64,000 bases of DNA from NCBI RefSeq assembly GCF_009905375.1, contig NC_133650.1, forward strand, positions 142,980,476 to 143,044,475, given 5' to 3'. Both the position numbers and the translations under genes were made by a program. Below are positions 22,707 through 35,900 of the stretch, in pieces (positions within the stretch are counted from its first letter, which is position 1; every line of letters starts with the position of its first letter). Source of the stretch: Apium graveolens (Eukaryota > Streptophyta > Magnoliopsida > Apiales > Apiaceae). The notes under the pieces are model-generated. The model worked only from the letters and a program-made list of their open reading frames with translations, was not told where the DNA came from and ran no database searches.

Positions 22707-24272
22707 CTAGATACATACAATCATCTGTTGCTTCTTCAATTTGTAAGGTGCTACGTAACTGGTGTCTAGCCTCCGTCCTTGTATTTGTACTAAAGAAAAC
22801 CGAGGACTTAGACAGATTGACCTTTTGTCACGAAGCAAGCTCGAATTTCATCAAAATCTCTACCATTTTTGGCAATTCACTTTCTTCTGCTTTACAATAA
22901 AAGTAAGAATCATCGGCAAACAACATGTGAGTAATTCTTGGAGCTCTTTTGTATACCTTAACTCCCTGAATCAATTTTTGATTTTCAAAACTATGAAGCA
23001 TAGCCGAGAGACCTTCTGCACAAAAAATGAACAAATACAGAGATAAAGGATCTCCTTGGTGTAAGCCTCGACTTGACATAATTGGGCCAATTTCCATTTG
23101 AGCATGAACAATGTGGTATGAGACTGATTAGACACACTACATAATTAAGTGAACCCACCAGTAATTGAAACTCATCTTTATCAAAATAGCTTGAAGGTAA
23201 CTCCATTCAATACGATCATAAGCCTTACTCATATCGAGCTTTAAAGCCATATATGCCTATTTCCCCTGTCTTTTTCGTTTTAGAGTGTGCATTACTTCAT
23301 AAGCTATTAACACGTTATCTAAAATCAACCTCCCAGACATAAATGTACTCTGATTTGCAGATATCACCTGATCAAGCAACAATTTCAATCTGTTCGCAAC
23401 CACTTTAGTAATAATTTTTACTAAAACGTTGCATAAAGTGATAGAACGAAGATTTGTCACCACTATTGGGCATTTTTTCTTCGGAATAAGGACTATGTTG
23501 GTAGCATTTAACTCTTCCATTAAGATGCAAGTACTGGAAAAACTGTGAACCAAATTGACAACATCCTTTTCTACGATTTTTTCAGGGTTTTTGATAAAAG
23601 CCAGGGGTCATTCCGTCGGGGCCAGGAGCTTTATCCGGGTTCATTTATAATAGAGCTTCCTTAACCTCCTCTACTGTAACTGGGCTTATCAACTGATAAT
23701 TCTGGTCCCTTGTGATTGAAGTTGGCACATAACTAACCACCTCCTGCCAATCGACTTGAGTGGCTGTGAACAAGCTCATGAAATACCCCGACATCATCTC
23801 TGCAAGACCATTCTCCCATTCTAGCCATTGACCATCTTCATTTTTAAACTTATTAATTTGGTTATTTCTCCTTTGATTGGAAGCAAACAAGTGAAAATAT
23901 TTTCTATTTTGGTCACCTGCCTACAACCTGGATTATTTTGATATTTGGCGCCAAAATATCTCTCTCTGATTTAAAATTTTCGTAAGCTCGTTTCTAGCTT
24001 CCATATATTGATGCTTTGAGTCCTCATCTCCCCCCCCCCCTCTGAATTGCTTCATCTTAGCTTTATAAGTCTTAATTTTTTTGCCAAAGTTGTCGGTTAT
24101 TTCTCAACCCCATATTGCCAGACTATGACTACAAGTTCTAATTTTTCGAAAAATAATGGCTTCATTATCACTGCTCCAACCATCTCTTACTATCACCTCA
24201 CACATGGGCTCAATAATCCAAGAATTTTCAAATTTAAAATGATAGGGAGCCTTTACTGATGCTCAAGAATAT
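22707..24272 (-). pseudogene. LINE ORF2, reverse transcriptase N-terminal and core region
   Basis: On the minus strand from right: SWIIEPMCEVIVRDGW (near 24200), NQRRNNQINKFKNEDGQW (near 23840), NPDKAPGPDGMTPGF (near 23620, after an in-frame stop), IPKKKCPIVVTNLRSITLCNV (near 23470), GLHQGDPLSLYLF (near 23050) and the catalytic-region motif FADDSYFYCKA (near 22900). The frame shifts several times and stops occur, so it is inactive. It begins within the domain upstream of RT, with no endonuclease, at the LINE's right boundary. A run of ten C near 24033 has probably slipped. Confidence 0.88.
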
Positions 24273-25517
24273 GTTTACTTTAATATTTTACATATGAGGA
24301 CTGTAATCACGGGTTATGCAGAAAAGTAATAAGACGGTTATTTTCTTCTTACAAAAATTATTAATGGCATCATGCAATACTCTATATACGTATGAGGCCG
24401 ATGAGGTGATATGCGTGGATTGACGTTGTGTCTTGTGACATCTACTAAATGGACATATTTGTATAAAATGTACTCCTTCCGTCTCTCCCAAATGTTTACA
24501 TTTAGGTTGGGCACGAAGTTTAAAAAAATGATAAAGTAGTGGAATAAAGTTAAAAAAGTGAGTAAAGTAGTGAGACCTATTAATATTATATGTATAAAGT
24601 GGGTATAGTGGAGAGAAGTAGTGGATGTAATTATTTTAAAAATTATAAAAAAATTAGGGAATTTGCCAATTATACCAACTTTTAGAAATTTATTTATAAC
24701 TCTACTACCTTACTTAAAATCTTGCAAATTTACAATCTTTTTAAATTTAAAAATATTTAAATTGCAAAAATGTAACACCCCCAGATCCGGGGTCGGGAAT
24801 CCGGGTCGTCACGGTCTTTCTTTCCATAATTATCACTTAACTTAATTAAAATAAATAACCTCATGTTGTGACCCCACAATAACACACACCACAACACGTT
24901 ATAGTCTCAGAGATGAAATTGAAATAAGTACAAGTCCTTGAATCCATAAATTAAAAGTTATTACAACCCAAAATGATTACTTAATAAGTTTACAGTTAAT
25001 TTCCATTATCCGTCACAAGTTATAATTATACATAATTGATTCCCAAAAGTAGAATGCCTGGTCTACAGATAGATCTACCTCTGCAGCTATAGCAGCTATG
25101 ATATTAACGGGAAGACGCGGGACGCTTCCCATGCTCTTGTGCTGGGTCAGCTTGAGTCTGGCCATCCTTCCTAACTGTTGTTATGTGATAAAGAAATGAA
25201 GCAAGAGTGAGCATTACAGCTCGCAAGATAATATATATTTTAATCAATAATGCAAGTATTTAAATAAATAACTTACTGGAATCTTTATCAAGTGTAAGAT
25301 AATTACTTACTGGATATAAGCTTAAAGGGAGATGAAGTTATCAAATACTTCACTATACTTATATCATTTTAGAAAACTACTTGAACTATTACTGTTCAAA
25401 GTATAATAAGTTTTCAAAGATTCATCATGTAGATGAAACTTCAACATAAGACTTTGATAGATTCAATCTTTGAAATATCAGTTGAAAGAATGAAGTTACG
25501 AGATACTTCACTAGTCC

Positions 25518-25518
<1 letters not shown>

Positions 25519-25552
<34 letters not shown>
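25519..25552. repeat. (AT)n microsatellite inside the solo LTR
   Basis: A dinucleotide run of about 16 units; nothing around it suggests function. Confidence 0.85.
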
Positions 25553-25556
<4 letters not shown>

Positions 25557-26329
25557 TCATACACTCTTCTTCTATGAAAGGTATAAGCAGAGTGGTCATT
25601 CCCAAGAATTTTGGAAAGAAGAAACCTTGGCATAAACCTGATATCTTGCTGATCAGGCAAATATACCAATTAAGTCACGTTTTCTACTAGTAGATGGATG
25701 AATCCCCCACTGGTCATCACCCTGGCCGCATTAGGACCTTATGCTGTACTACCACTCAGCCACTTACGCATTGATGGACTCCCACTGAGCCACTTACACT
25801 TTCATGGACCCCCACTCAGCCCATATTGCTTATGCCGACGCATTTCGATTGGGCTTACTTCCCGAATATTGGGCAAGTAATCAAACTCTTTTATCAAGTT
25901 AGCAACTTCATTGCTCCAAAAATACACCACGGAGCCGGACCCCTTAGGTTTTAAGCGAGTATTTAAATCCCCTTCGAGAGGAAGATCTTAAATCTGAAAA
26001 TGAGTTTTGGGATCCGCTCTAACTTTTAAAATCATTTTGAAGACTCGAAAATATTTTAAATAATGTTTAGAGTAGTGATGATTTAATAAAATAAATCTTT
26101 CCCGATATGATAGAAAATATCTGAAAATTATTATTTAAATAATATTTCCATAAGGATAATCTTTAAAAAAATAATTGAAGTAGAAGTTTTAAAACTCATA
26201 CTTGAAATGAATAATAAATAACAAAAGATATACTTATACGAAAGTACGATCTTTATTTGAATAATCGAAAATAAGTTTGATTATTATTCAAAACTATCGA
26301 ATATACCTTATCCGATTAATAGTTGTAGA

Positions 26330-26346
26330 ATATATATATATACATA

Positions 26347-26377
<31 letters not shown>

Positions 26378-26392
26378 ATATATATATATATT
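26330..26392. repeat. TA and TAAA simple repeats inside the solo LTR
   Basis: A TA run (about 26330-26341), then about nine AAAT-type tetranucleotide units, then TA again. Confidence 0.8.
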
Positions 26393-28685
26393 ATACTCGG
26401 GAACATCGACTTCCGGTTTAGAAAAATGCTCACCTTCGGGTCCCCTATACTAAGGGTATCCGCAACTACTGCTTATCTCTAGCATATGTATTATGCAGCT
26501 TATAAGCATTTGAATTAACAATGAGATATCAAGATTACGAAACAGGCATGCATATATTTCATATCAACATGCTCCAATATATTACAAGATTTGCTAATAA
26601 CAATCATGCACTTATCACAAGATAATGCATATACACATATACATCACAACAACTGTATAACGGGTAGGAAACTTGCCTGAGCGACTGGGGGTGGTAAAAG
26701 GCCTGGGGCGAGTCTGGTAACCTATAAACAACATATAAGTTGGAATTAAACCACGATCTCTTAAGAAACTAGACTTTAACCAATTGGATCCTAATGTTCG
26801 CTTTTGCGCTTAACGATTCACATAAGTCGCTCGAGTACCCTCAGCTCCACCATTTTTAATAAATTAACTGTTACGAATTTTAAGGCGACTCTTTCGTGAA
26901 TACTCTATCAACTGACCAATTAATCTTACATAATTGTTTCGTACTCCAATTAGTCATTTAAGGGCTTTAATCAATGTTTCAAAGTAAGGCGAGGGGTAAT
27001 GGTTCGTTCGCGAAACGCCGTTACTTAAAACGGTCGTTTCTCCTAAACCGTACATCGGATTCAAGCGAACTACATATCAAAACGAAGCTTACGACACGAT
27101 CTAACTAAACATGTCAAAGTTACAGATTAGTCAGTCACCTTTCTGTCCCGAACACTAAAACAAGCAGTTGAATGAAAACGGGCATTACGACGGCTATGTT
27201 TACGCGATTACCAAAGTTTAAACTACTCCAATCAACAACAAATCAACTCATAACCACCAATACAACCAAAATTCATCCAAACCTTACTACATCAGTCCAT
27301 AACCTCATGATTTTTCTAATTCATTCAATCACAAATAAGAGCTACTAACAATACTTAAGGTTCATTAACCAATAACCAAGATTTATAACTCAAAATCATT
27401 ACAAATCCTACCAAACTCTAGACATACAAGAATCATGCTTCTCATGAACTATATTAATCAAAACCACTCCTAAATACTCAACGTAAATCTTAGGGTATGA
27501 GGTTTACCTTCCTTGGTGAGTAGAAGTAACTAAGAAGCTTGAAATAGCCCTTGAAAGTCCTTACCAAAGCTAGATCTAACCAAAAACACAAGATTAAACA
27601 ATTTAAAAATTTTGAAAATACTATTCACTCTCTTATTCAATGATTTATTGAAAAAGATTGTGAAGGAATTGGGAGCTTAAACTCCTAGGATAGCCATAAC
27701 TAATCATAAGGGACCTTGGATAATTACCTTACAAAATAACAAGGCTTGGATCTTGAGTGTTGGATTTTCTTCTTCTTGAAATGGGGGGGGGGAGAGCTTT
27801 GTTCTTGAGAACAAGAAGTCAATTTGCTGTTTTGTGAAATGAATTAGTTGATTAATTCTTTTATGGCTTGGCAACTTTTTAGATTTACCATGATAACTTT
27901 TACTTGGCTATAAATTAACCAACAAATCAAAACTCCTTGTCATGCTTATGTCACTATGCTTGTGTCATCTTTTTAACACATGTCTTCTCCTTGTGGTGTG
28001 ATGACATCATCATCCACTAACCTATTTGATTAACCCTTAATTACTTGGCGAATGACCGCTTATCTGTTATACGGTTCGCTTAACTTTCATTCTCGTTTAT
28101 CGTTTAAGGGATCATACTCGGGATCTTATTACTTGGGTTCCCCTAAACCTTTCTCAATATTTTATATTCCTTTTATGATCCTCTCTTATAATCCTTGAAT
28201 TTAAATTCTTTTAATCATGTTACCTTATACTCAATTCTTTCGGAATCTGGTGAATTTTCGGGAAAAAACCAAAGTGTTCGAATTTGGATTCTGATGATCT
28301 TTACATACACTCATATACTTTATAGAGTACTAATAAGATCTCAGAATATCAATAAAAGAACTCCGACATAGTGTGGCATGAAAAATTTCCTTAATCAGCA
28401 TAATCAGCAAAATCAGCAAAATCACAATTCATAAGGATTACAAAAAGTCCAAAATTTCTGGGGTATTACAAAAAATATCATCTTCATCTTCCTACTCCTT
28501 TTTTAGCTTCTCTGCCCTCTCTCTCACTCTCCTCTCACTGCCTCTCTCTCCTTCGCTCCAAACAATCAGGCTCTTAACCACAATCTCGATCCCGAGTTCG
28601 AACAATTCCTCCTCGAACCTCATAATTTTAAATCTCTTCAAAATTTGCTCCTGTTTCATATTGTGCCTTCTCGCATTCACTCTTC

Positions 28686-29021
28686 TCATTGGCCTGCTAA
28701 ACACAAGATTTTGTGTAAAAACAACAACAATGAGTTCTTGTCTTTGACTACCAGTAGCACCTCGAATGAGAAATTCATGGGTCGAGTTAAAGTTTCGAGG
28801 CGGTGAATTTTGGAGTAGGATAAAACACTGCGGCGTAATACGAACCACCTGGATCTCCATCCTTTACAGTAATTGGTCCACTTATACAAAACGTCGGCGA
28901 AGCAAGTGGCCGGTTCAGATCCGGCAATGTCGCCGGAGGTGGAAATCTCTGGGGACTGGGCTCCGATCGCTGTGTTTTCGAGTGGTAAACAACATAGATG
29001 ATACATTTGCTTAACTCGCAT
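28686..29021 (-). pseudogene. Fragment of an OSBP-related protein (ORP) PH domain
   Basis: A minus-strand ORF of 111 codons contains DVLYKWTNYCKGWRSRWFVL and then SVLSYSKIHR (28803-28895), the first strands of the pleckstrin-homology domain of plant oxysterol-binding-protein-related proteins (usual form LYKWxNYGKGWRxRWFVL). The remainder does not follow the family, and no lipid-binding ORD domain is present. The start codon is not the native one. GC-rich codon-like sequence here contrasts with the AT-rich surroundings. It is best read as a captured or duplicated exon piece, located between Stowaway-like ends. Confidence 0.7.
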
Positions 29022-29446
29022 TTAATTAAGATTAAAGAGATGGATTTTGGTTATTTTTAGTTGATTTAATGGTTGCTTTTGTGGTATTAGTATTGGCCCC
29101 GCAGGGGCATTCATTTTTCGGCATTTGCAACCACCTGGACAACTTATTTTGCAACTAAATGTAATTTTCAACATATTTTTCAAATTTGCATTTGTGGTTG
29201 CATATATAGTTGCCAGCAGTTGCACATGTGGTTGCATATGCAACCACCGTATTTTTGCAAATATTTTTTGAAACATAGTATTTTTGCAATTTATTTTAAA
29301 AAGTGACAGTATTTTTGTAAAAAAAATTTAAACTTGGTTATTTATGAAAAAGCCCTAAAATTTATTATTTTTGGAAAATTTGAAATATAAACAATTAGAA
29401 GGAATATCCCAAAAAAAAAGTATAAACAAATGGGAGGGAGGAAGTA

Positions 29447-29948
29447 TTAGTTAACATGAGTATTCAAACGCGTATCAGGTGACCCGCAAACTTATAATAT
29501 ATGACAATATCGAGCACTATGCTAAGATCTCAAGTCCCTGTGCCATGGTAAGCAAAATTCACACAAAATTTTTAATAAAAACAAACACTTGATGTTGTGT
29601 TGTGACCCTCGCAATTGGCATTCACTTTGAGAATGTCAGACCCATCATATTTATGAAATATGAAGGATATATACGAAGCTATTTACTGGCATCTTAGACC
29701 AGGAAGGAGTTTTGAGAAAGTAACTGTCTAAAATCGCCACGACAATTCATTAAGCATTTTGCCGTAGTACAAATGGCTGCTATTCTTCTCATATTATACA
29801 ATGGATCTACTAGAGTTACAAAAATCCACATAAGAGATGGAATGATAAAAGTTAATAGCAACTAAGCCAACACGGAAACTTAGCCAGCACAGAAGCTAAA
29901 AAATCATTCACAACTTTAATTTGGCGACTCCGATTAGTATGTCACCAT
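29447..29948. other. 3' flank of the MPS1 kinase gene
   Basis: About 500 bp of AT-rich sequence between the transposon end and the kinase stop codon. It probably includes the kinase 3' UTR (minus strand). I see no ORF or repeat of note. Confidence 0.6.
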
Positions 29949-32900
29949 CTAATCTTCTTCTGATTTTGCTACTAATTGTTCCTGGAGTTGAAAACACAAA
30001 TTTGACATTTCATGTAGCAACCCTTGACATTTATTCTCTGGTTTAGGGTCCAATAGTAGTTGTTGCAGCTGAGAACAAAGGGTCAAGGCTTTTTGGTCGT
30101 TGGTACAAGATTCAGCAACCAACTGTAGAAATTTGCAGTTCTGATCTTGAACGGTGGACAATCGAGGTGAGATCGGAGGAACAATAAAAGGGTGCACTAG
30201 TAGATCAGGAATCCTCCATCTCTTATGGCGATTCCAACAAAGACACTTCTTCATCAGATCAAGGAGCCATGGATTTGAAACTGGTTCAAACATAATTTCA
30301 TGATCTGGGTCTGTTATAACTTTGTACTTGGCCCAGAATGTCTTATATTCTGAAAATGGTGTTCTACCATAAACCATTTGGTAAAGAATGCAACCAAGTG
30401 ACCAAATATCTGATGAGCGGCCACACTTTATAATGTTGCCATCGGCATCTGTGTCATTGCACATAAATGCCTCTGGAGACATGTAACTAAGTGTACCCAC
30501 CTGCAACAATTAAAAAAAATCTATTATGTTTCATTGTCACTGAAAACAATACACTTATATCTACACAAGTGAGGATACTAGAGCACAATTGCCTTTGGCA
30601 ATGTCAGCTAGACCCTTGTCACTTAAAACCCCTAGAGAAGAAACTCAAAAAGAGGCTGCATTTTACTTGTAAACTCATACAAGCAAGTTGAGGGGAATAT
30701 AGTAACCTGTGAATCGCGTTGAATGTTAGTTGTATCACTCATAATTGCTTTAGCTATTCCAAAATCTATCAGCTTCAGTGAACCTCTGACAAGAAGAAAA
30801 TTTGCAGGTTTCAAGTCCGAATGGACTATGCGTTCTTCATGTATGGTATTTACAGCTAAAAGAATTTGCTGCAACGAGTAAAACAGCACATTATATTTTC
30901 CTTATCAGAACAATAAACAACATTGGGAGAAATTATTAACTCGTATTTGGGAGAAATTATTAACTCGTATTGTCAAATAAGACAGTACTCAGTAGAGTGT
31001 TTACAGCATCTTCCACATTGAAGATAGATTTTTACATATCCAGACATGCATAGGAATAAAGTCGGAAGAACTAGTATTTCGTCCTCATTGCGAGAAGAGG
31101 CAAAACATAGTGAAGAAATTAATGATTTATGCAACCAAAATTTGGAAGGGCTATTACTGAGCTTACTTGAACTTTATGCACATCATAAATATACCTGGAT
31201 GGCTTTCACAAAATACCAAATCTTGTTGAGACAGGGATCCTCGCAAAACCTCTTAAATAGTACTAATTTATCAATATAAGTCGATGTTTGTTATGTGCAC
31301 ACTGCACACTTCAATTTCCCAAAAAAGACGAACAGAACCTGGGCAGTTTGACAACGAACACGGCCATCCATATTTTTCATTACAGCTAGAGTACAATGAA
31401 GTAGATTTTTTAGGCTAATAGAAACATGGGACCTTGATCCTAGGGCCTAATTACTGGGTGCATGAAAATTGGAAAGAAAAACTTTTCAGGTAAGATTAGG
31501 TAGGACTACAGTCTACATTACTAAGACGTGGGTGGGGTTTTATTGAAATTTAGAAAGCAGCAAATAAAGCATTCAAGATCAGTTGATGCTTTTATAAGTT
31601 TCAGTCGAAAGGGACGTTGTTTATACATATACTAATAAATCAAATTTATATGGTGTAAAAGTAGTTTTGTGGTAACTAGCCAAAAATTCTAAGAAACATA
31701 CCGAATTCTCTTTAAAAATTATCACAAATTTTCTTTAACCTGATCAGAACTACCGTACTACTATTAGTTCTATTATCATTATAATTCTTATGATTAAATT
31801 TTGATTAAGTCAAGCGAAAGAAAGACTGTCTTGCTATTTGTTTCTGAAGGTAATCACAATTCATATACGATAATATTTATACCTCGAATAAAGCATAAGC
31901 TAATATGTATATGTAGGACTTGAAAATTCTAATTTTAAAATAATTTTTCGTCATATTTTTATTAGAACAATTGGTAATCCAATCCATTAGCATCCATAAT
32001 TATATATCATATTAATATCTGAATGATTTTCATGGACTTGGCCAATAATCAGAAGTAAAACAATTCCCCAAACATTCTTGCATTTATAAAAATTTACTCC
32101 CCTCTTATGAAATTCCACAAGGGATTACAATCTTTAATATATTGGACATTTCTATGAAATACCATAACTAGTGCACAAGTACCGGCATCAGCCCTCTATG
32201 TAAGAATAGCTGTTTACTGAACATAAGCACAAACTAGAATTTATTTATTAAAATTAAAAAAACAATGTATGGTATCATATGCATAATCATTACCCCTGCC
32301 TTCAGTTTAGCTATCATATATGATATAGTCCCCCACCCTACAAAGATAGGCAATCGGGGTCCCGCGTAATTTTTTAAAACCAATAGCTGAAATTCCTATT
32401 ATTATATAACATTAATTTTTTTTATTCGTTTTAAATAATGTGAAGTACAGGTAGATGTCACCATAACTAGTGGATAAAGTACCGAGATTCTCCATCTATG
32501 TAACAATAGCCGTGTACTGAACGTAAGCACAAACTAGAATTTATTTGTTAAAATTAGAAAATTGAACAAGGTTCGCTATTCATATGCATAATCATTACCC
32601 CTGCCTCCAGTTTAGCTATCATATATGATATAATCCCCCACACTACAAATATAGGCCACAATCGGGGTCCCAGGTTCATTTTTAAAGTTTCATATTATTA
32701 TATAACGCTGTTCTAATCTTTCTGCCGTTGTAAATATTAAGATGTAAGAAAGATAGAGTGCAAGAGTGGTACTCATGGAAGTTCTTATCAATGGTTCAAT
32801 GCAGTAAATAATTATTTCTCCTGAAAAAAAAATCTGTAATCAGCAATTACCAATTACAAGGAATATTATGAAGAATTCAATCACATACCTGCCAGTAAAA

Positions 32901-35900
32901 CCGTAACCAGTTTTCATCTATAGTTGAACTAGAATCATCTAGTTCCTTCCATTTCTGGGACAGCATATGAGCCAGATCGATTTCACCATATTCAAGCACC
33001 ATGAATATATAACCATCATCACTGACTTTTCGATCCTTATCCTTATTACTCATGTAACCTTGCATAACTTCTTGGAGCAAAGCCTTATCTGTCACCTAGG
33101 TTAATAAAGTGTGTTAACAGATTTTGCAAGTTCTTAAATTACACAGGGCAAGTTAAAGTAAGAAAGATAATCAGCTATGAAACTCTGGATTAAAAATACT
33201 AACAACATCTAGTCAAGTCAGCAGAAAGATTAGCAGGCCAGTAAGGGCCATTCTATATATATAGGGATTCTAAATTTCTAATGATTTATGTCGGCATTTG
33301 ACCTCTTGAAATATGAGAGGATTCATTTCAAAGAGCATTTGACCTCTGCAAAAATAATAACGTGCCATATTTTCTGATAGATCAAACTTTATCATAAAAC
33401 ATAGATGCTGTACAGTTAAACCTCTTTAAAGTAATACCCTTGGGACCGGGAAAAAATATTACTTTACCGAATTTATTACTTTATCGATATAATAATATTT
33501 TATTACTTTATCGATAAAGTAATATTTTATTACTTTACCGAATTTTTATGTTTACGTGGTACAGTATAATATATAATGTACGTATAAAAACTAGAATTAA
33601 TCACATGCAATGTATTTGATCTAAAATTACTTTTATTATGATTACTTATATCCAAAAAGTTAATATCTTGAATGCTATTAGTTTTGCTAACATGGCTTGG
33701 AATATTGATGTGAAAACAACCACAATTGCAAATTGTTTTCGGCATTGCAAGATTCGTTCAGAAGAAAATGATGAACAAGAACTTGGAGAAATAAATGAAG
33801 GTGTCGAAGGATTAAATGAAGTTATCTCTAATTTACGATATAGGAATGTGATGGATGTCGAGCATCTCTTAAACTATCCAAACGAGAATGATGCGGTTAT
33901 GGAATCACCTACGGATGAAGAAATCATTGAGTCGGTAATGAGCACTGATGAAGGGACTGATCCTGAACCCGACGATAGCAATGTCATCCCAAGCGTGTCA
34001 TCAAAGGAAGCATTTCAAGCACTCACCACTTTGAACAATTACTTGTTACAACACGAGCAAAACATACCAGGAGTTATTTTTGCTTTACATAAAGTCAAGG
34101 ACGAGATTAATTTTGGCTTTGGTGGAAAGAAGAAACAAGCTACAATAGATTCATATTTTAATAAGAATTAAATTTTGTAATCATATACATTACTGTATAC
34201 AGTATATATATATATATATATAATTATGGAATTATTACTTTACATATTACTTGGGCCCTTAATGACTTTCGAATTTTTTATTATCTTATGCTTTTAGCGA
34301 GAATATTACTTTACAACATTGGCCCAAGTTGGGACCGATGAAAATTATTACTTAAGCGAGGTTATTACTTTATCGGATATTACTTAATCGAGGTTTAACT
34401 GTATTCTGATTGTATAACAAGTGGGAGGATCTTTAGAAAAAATATTACATGCAGGTACTACCTGTAAAAAACATATATCATCCTGAAGGAGAGAATCGAG
34501 AAAGCTTGCCTCAAACAATAAACTAGAAAGAAGCCATGTAATGCTATCTTTCTACCTAGACTGACGTTATAGACAAATTAAAAAACCACAGAGAGTTACT
34601 TACAGTAAAGGTATAAAAGAATACTCCAGTGAGTTTTGCCTCATGTCCCCCTCTCATATAAGAGAGAAGAGGGAGTATAATGGTATTAAATTATGGTTGT
34701 AGTCAAGTGACACATATACATGACAGGGCCTAGAATATGTTTTTTCAAATTACGCAAAGATTCACCCCATTAAAAAAGAGAGTAGCAGATTATGTATATC
34801 TAGTGCAGTCAGGAACCAAACACACGACTGGCTACCAAAACAGTGCAACCATGCAGTCAAATAGAACAGTTCAATATGGAGTACGAGTAATGAAATTTAT
34901 TATAGCATTTTATATACACACACATTAAAGTATGCACCTCAAAGTCGATCAATTGAATGATGTGGTTTTTTCCTTTCAGTTTGTTCAAGTATCCAATTTC
35001 CTGACAAAATCCATAAGCAGTGGCATAGTCACGACCTTTAAGCTTGATTCTTTTCAAGGCATAAATCTTGCAATCTGATGAAATGACTTTATGCACCTCA
35101 CTGCTTCCTCCGCTACCAATCTTGCCAAGCCTCTGATAGAGCTTTCCATTAACTTTAAAAAACAGTTCTGGGTCATGACTCTTTTTGCGGGGTGCTGGTG
35201 CTGCTTTACTTTTTGCAACTTTTTCCTGTATCTCTGGCTTAGAAGATCCAAACTTAACATCTGATGGATATTCCGATAAGGGAGCCTGAGACTGAACATC
35301 AGTAACATCACCTATGCATGCTTTCTCTTTGTTTGACTTGTTATGGGGAGGCAGGTCATCCTTGGTAGTTTCAGATTCCTTAAGGATGGCGAGACTCTGG
35401 TCCTTTGAACATTTATATCCTTTTACGTCCAAATACTTGTCAACAACGGAGCATGAAGGTTTTGATGCTGCCGCTAACTGATCGATATCAGCTGACAGTC
35501 CACTATTCCTTGTCGCAGGCTTAACACTCATATTAAGTTCTCCAAAAGACTCTACATGTATACTGGAACCATTTTTTTGAGGAGGATAGGAACAGTACGT
35601 AGTAGAATTACGGATGGGAGCAGAGGCTGAATTTACCAATGTTGTGGTAGGGCATGATGACCCAACAGCTGAGGAGTGAGTCATATTGTGGTTCAAATCA
35701 CCTTGTAGAAAGTTCCTGAATTGGTGCAACTGATCTTGAGCTCCAATAGTACCCTTGGGCAACATATATGAAAACTGAACATCAGACCTGACATTATTGT
35801 GTTTTATGTCTTGACTAACAGCACTGAAAGCTTCCATTTGATTGCTTACATCCCAGTCCATTTCTGTGAAAGCAAGTGAAACCACATGAAATGTTAATGA

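Larger units (their letters stand above)
8936..24272 (-). mobile_element. 5'-truncated LINE (non-LTR retrotransposon), split by two LTR insertions
   Basis: The element is bounded by a perfect 12-bp direct repeat GTTTACTTTAAT (8924-8935 and 24273-24284). Its 3' end is on the left, with a short oligo-T (poly-A on the minus strand) at 8937-8944. Removing the Athila (9220-19584), the solo LTR (21151-22706) and one copy of each of their 5-bp duplications leaves about 3.4 kb coding, from right to left, reverse transcriptase, zf-RVT and a C-terminal RNase H domain. ORF1 and the endonuclease are missing, which is ordinary 5' truncation. The reading continues across both insertion points, showing that the LINE was there first. 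Confidence 0.9.
24771..28470. mobile_element. 3.7-kb solo LTR, probably Ty3/gypsy
   Basis: It starts TGTAACACCCCCAGATCCGG and ends TTTCTGGGGTATTACA. Both flanks are AAAAA (24766-24770 and 28471-28475), which agrees with a 5-bp duplication but is low-complexity and so weak. It holds no protein motif, primer site or polypurine tract. The TGTAAYACCCC termini at both ends are common in long plant gypsy LTRs. Inside are an AT microsatellite (25519-25552) and a TAAA/ATAA repeat (about 26347-26385). Orientation cannot be fixed from the ends. Confidence 0.75.
24473..29444. mobile_element. Stowaway/mariner-like ends enclosing a captured gene fragment
   Basis: The left end CTCCTTCCGTCTCTCCC (after TA at 24471) and the right end, read inward on the minus strand, CTTCCTCCCTCCCATTTG (TA at 29445) both fit the CTCCCTCCGTCCC-type ends of plant Stowaway/mariner-like elements, with TA duplications. 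Subterminal GTTTACATTTAGG and GTTTATACTTTTT also fit. Without the 3.7-kb solo LTR the element would be about 1.27 kb. It holds a piece of an OSBP-related PH domain. The two ends are diverged, so they could belong to two separate elements; I treat the single-element reading as likely but unproven. Confidence 0.5.

Noticed and set aside
24771..28470. Treating the 3.7-kb block as a complete retrotransposon
   Set aside because: No primer site, polypurine tract, second LTR or protein domain; the ends and flanks fit a solo LTR.
28766..29014. Plus-strand ORF opposite the PH-domain fragment
   Set aside because: The minus strand carries the recognisable PH motif; the plus frame is its shadow.
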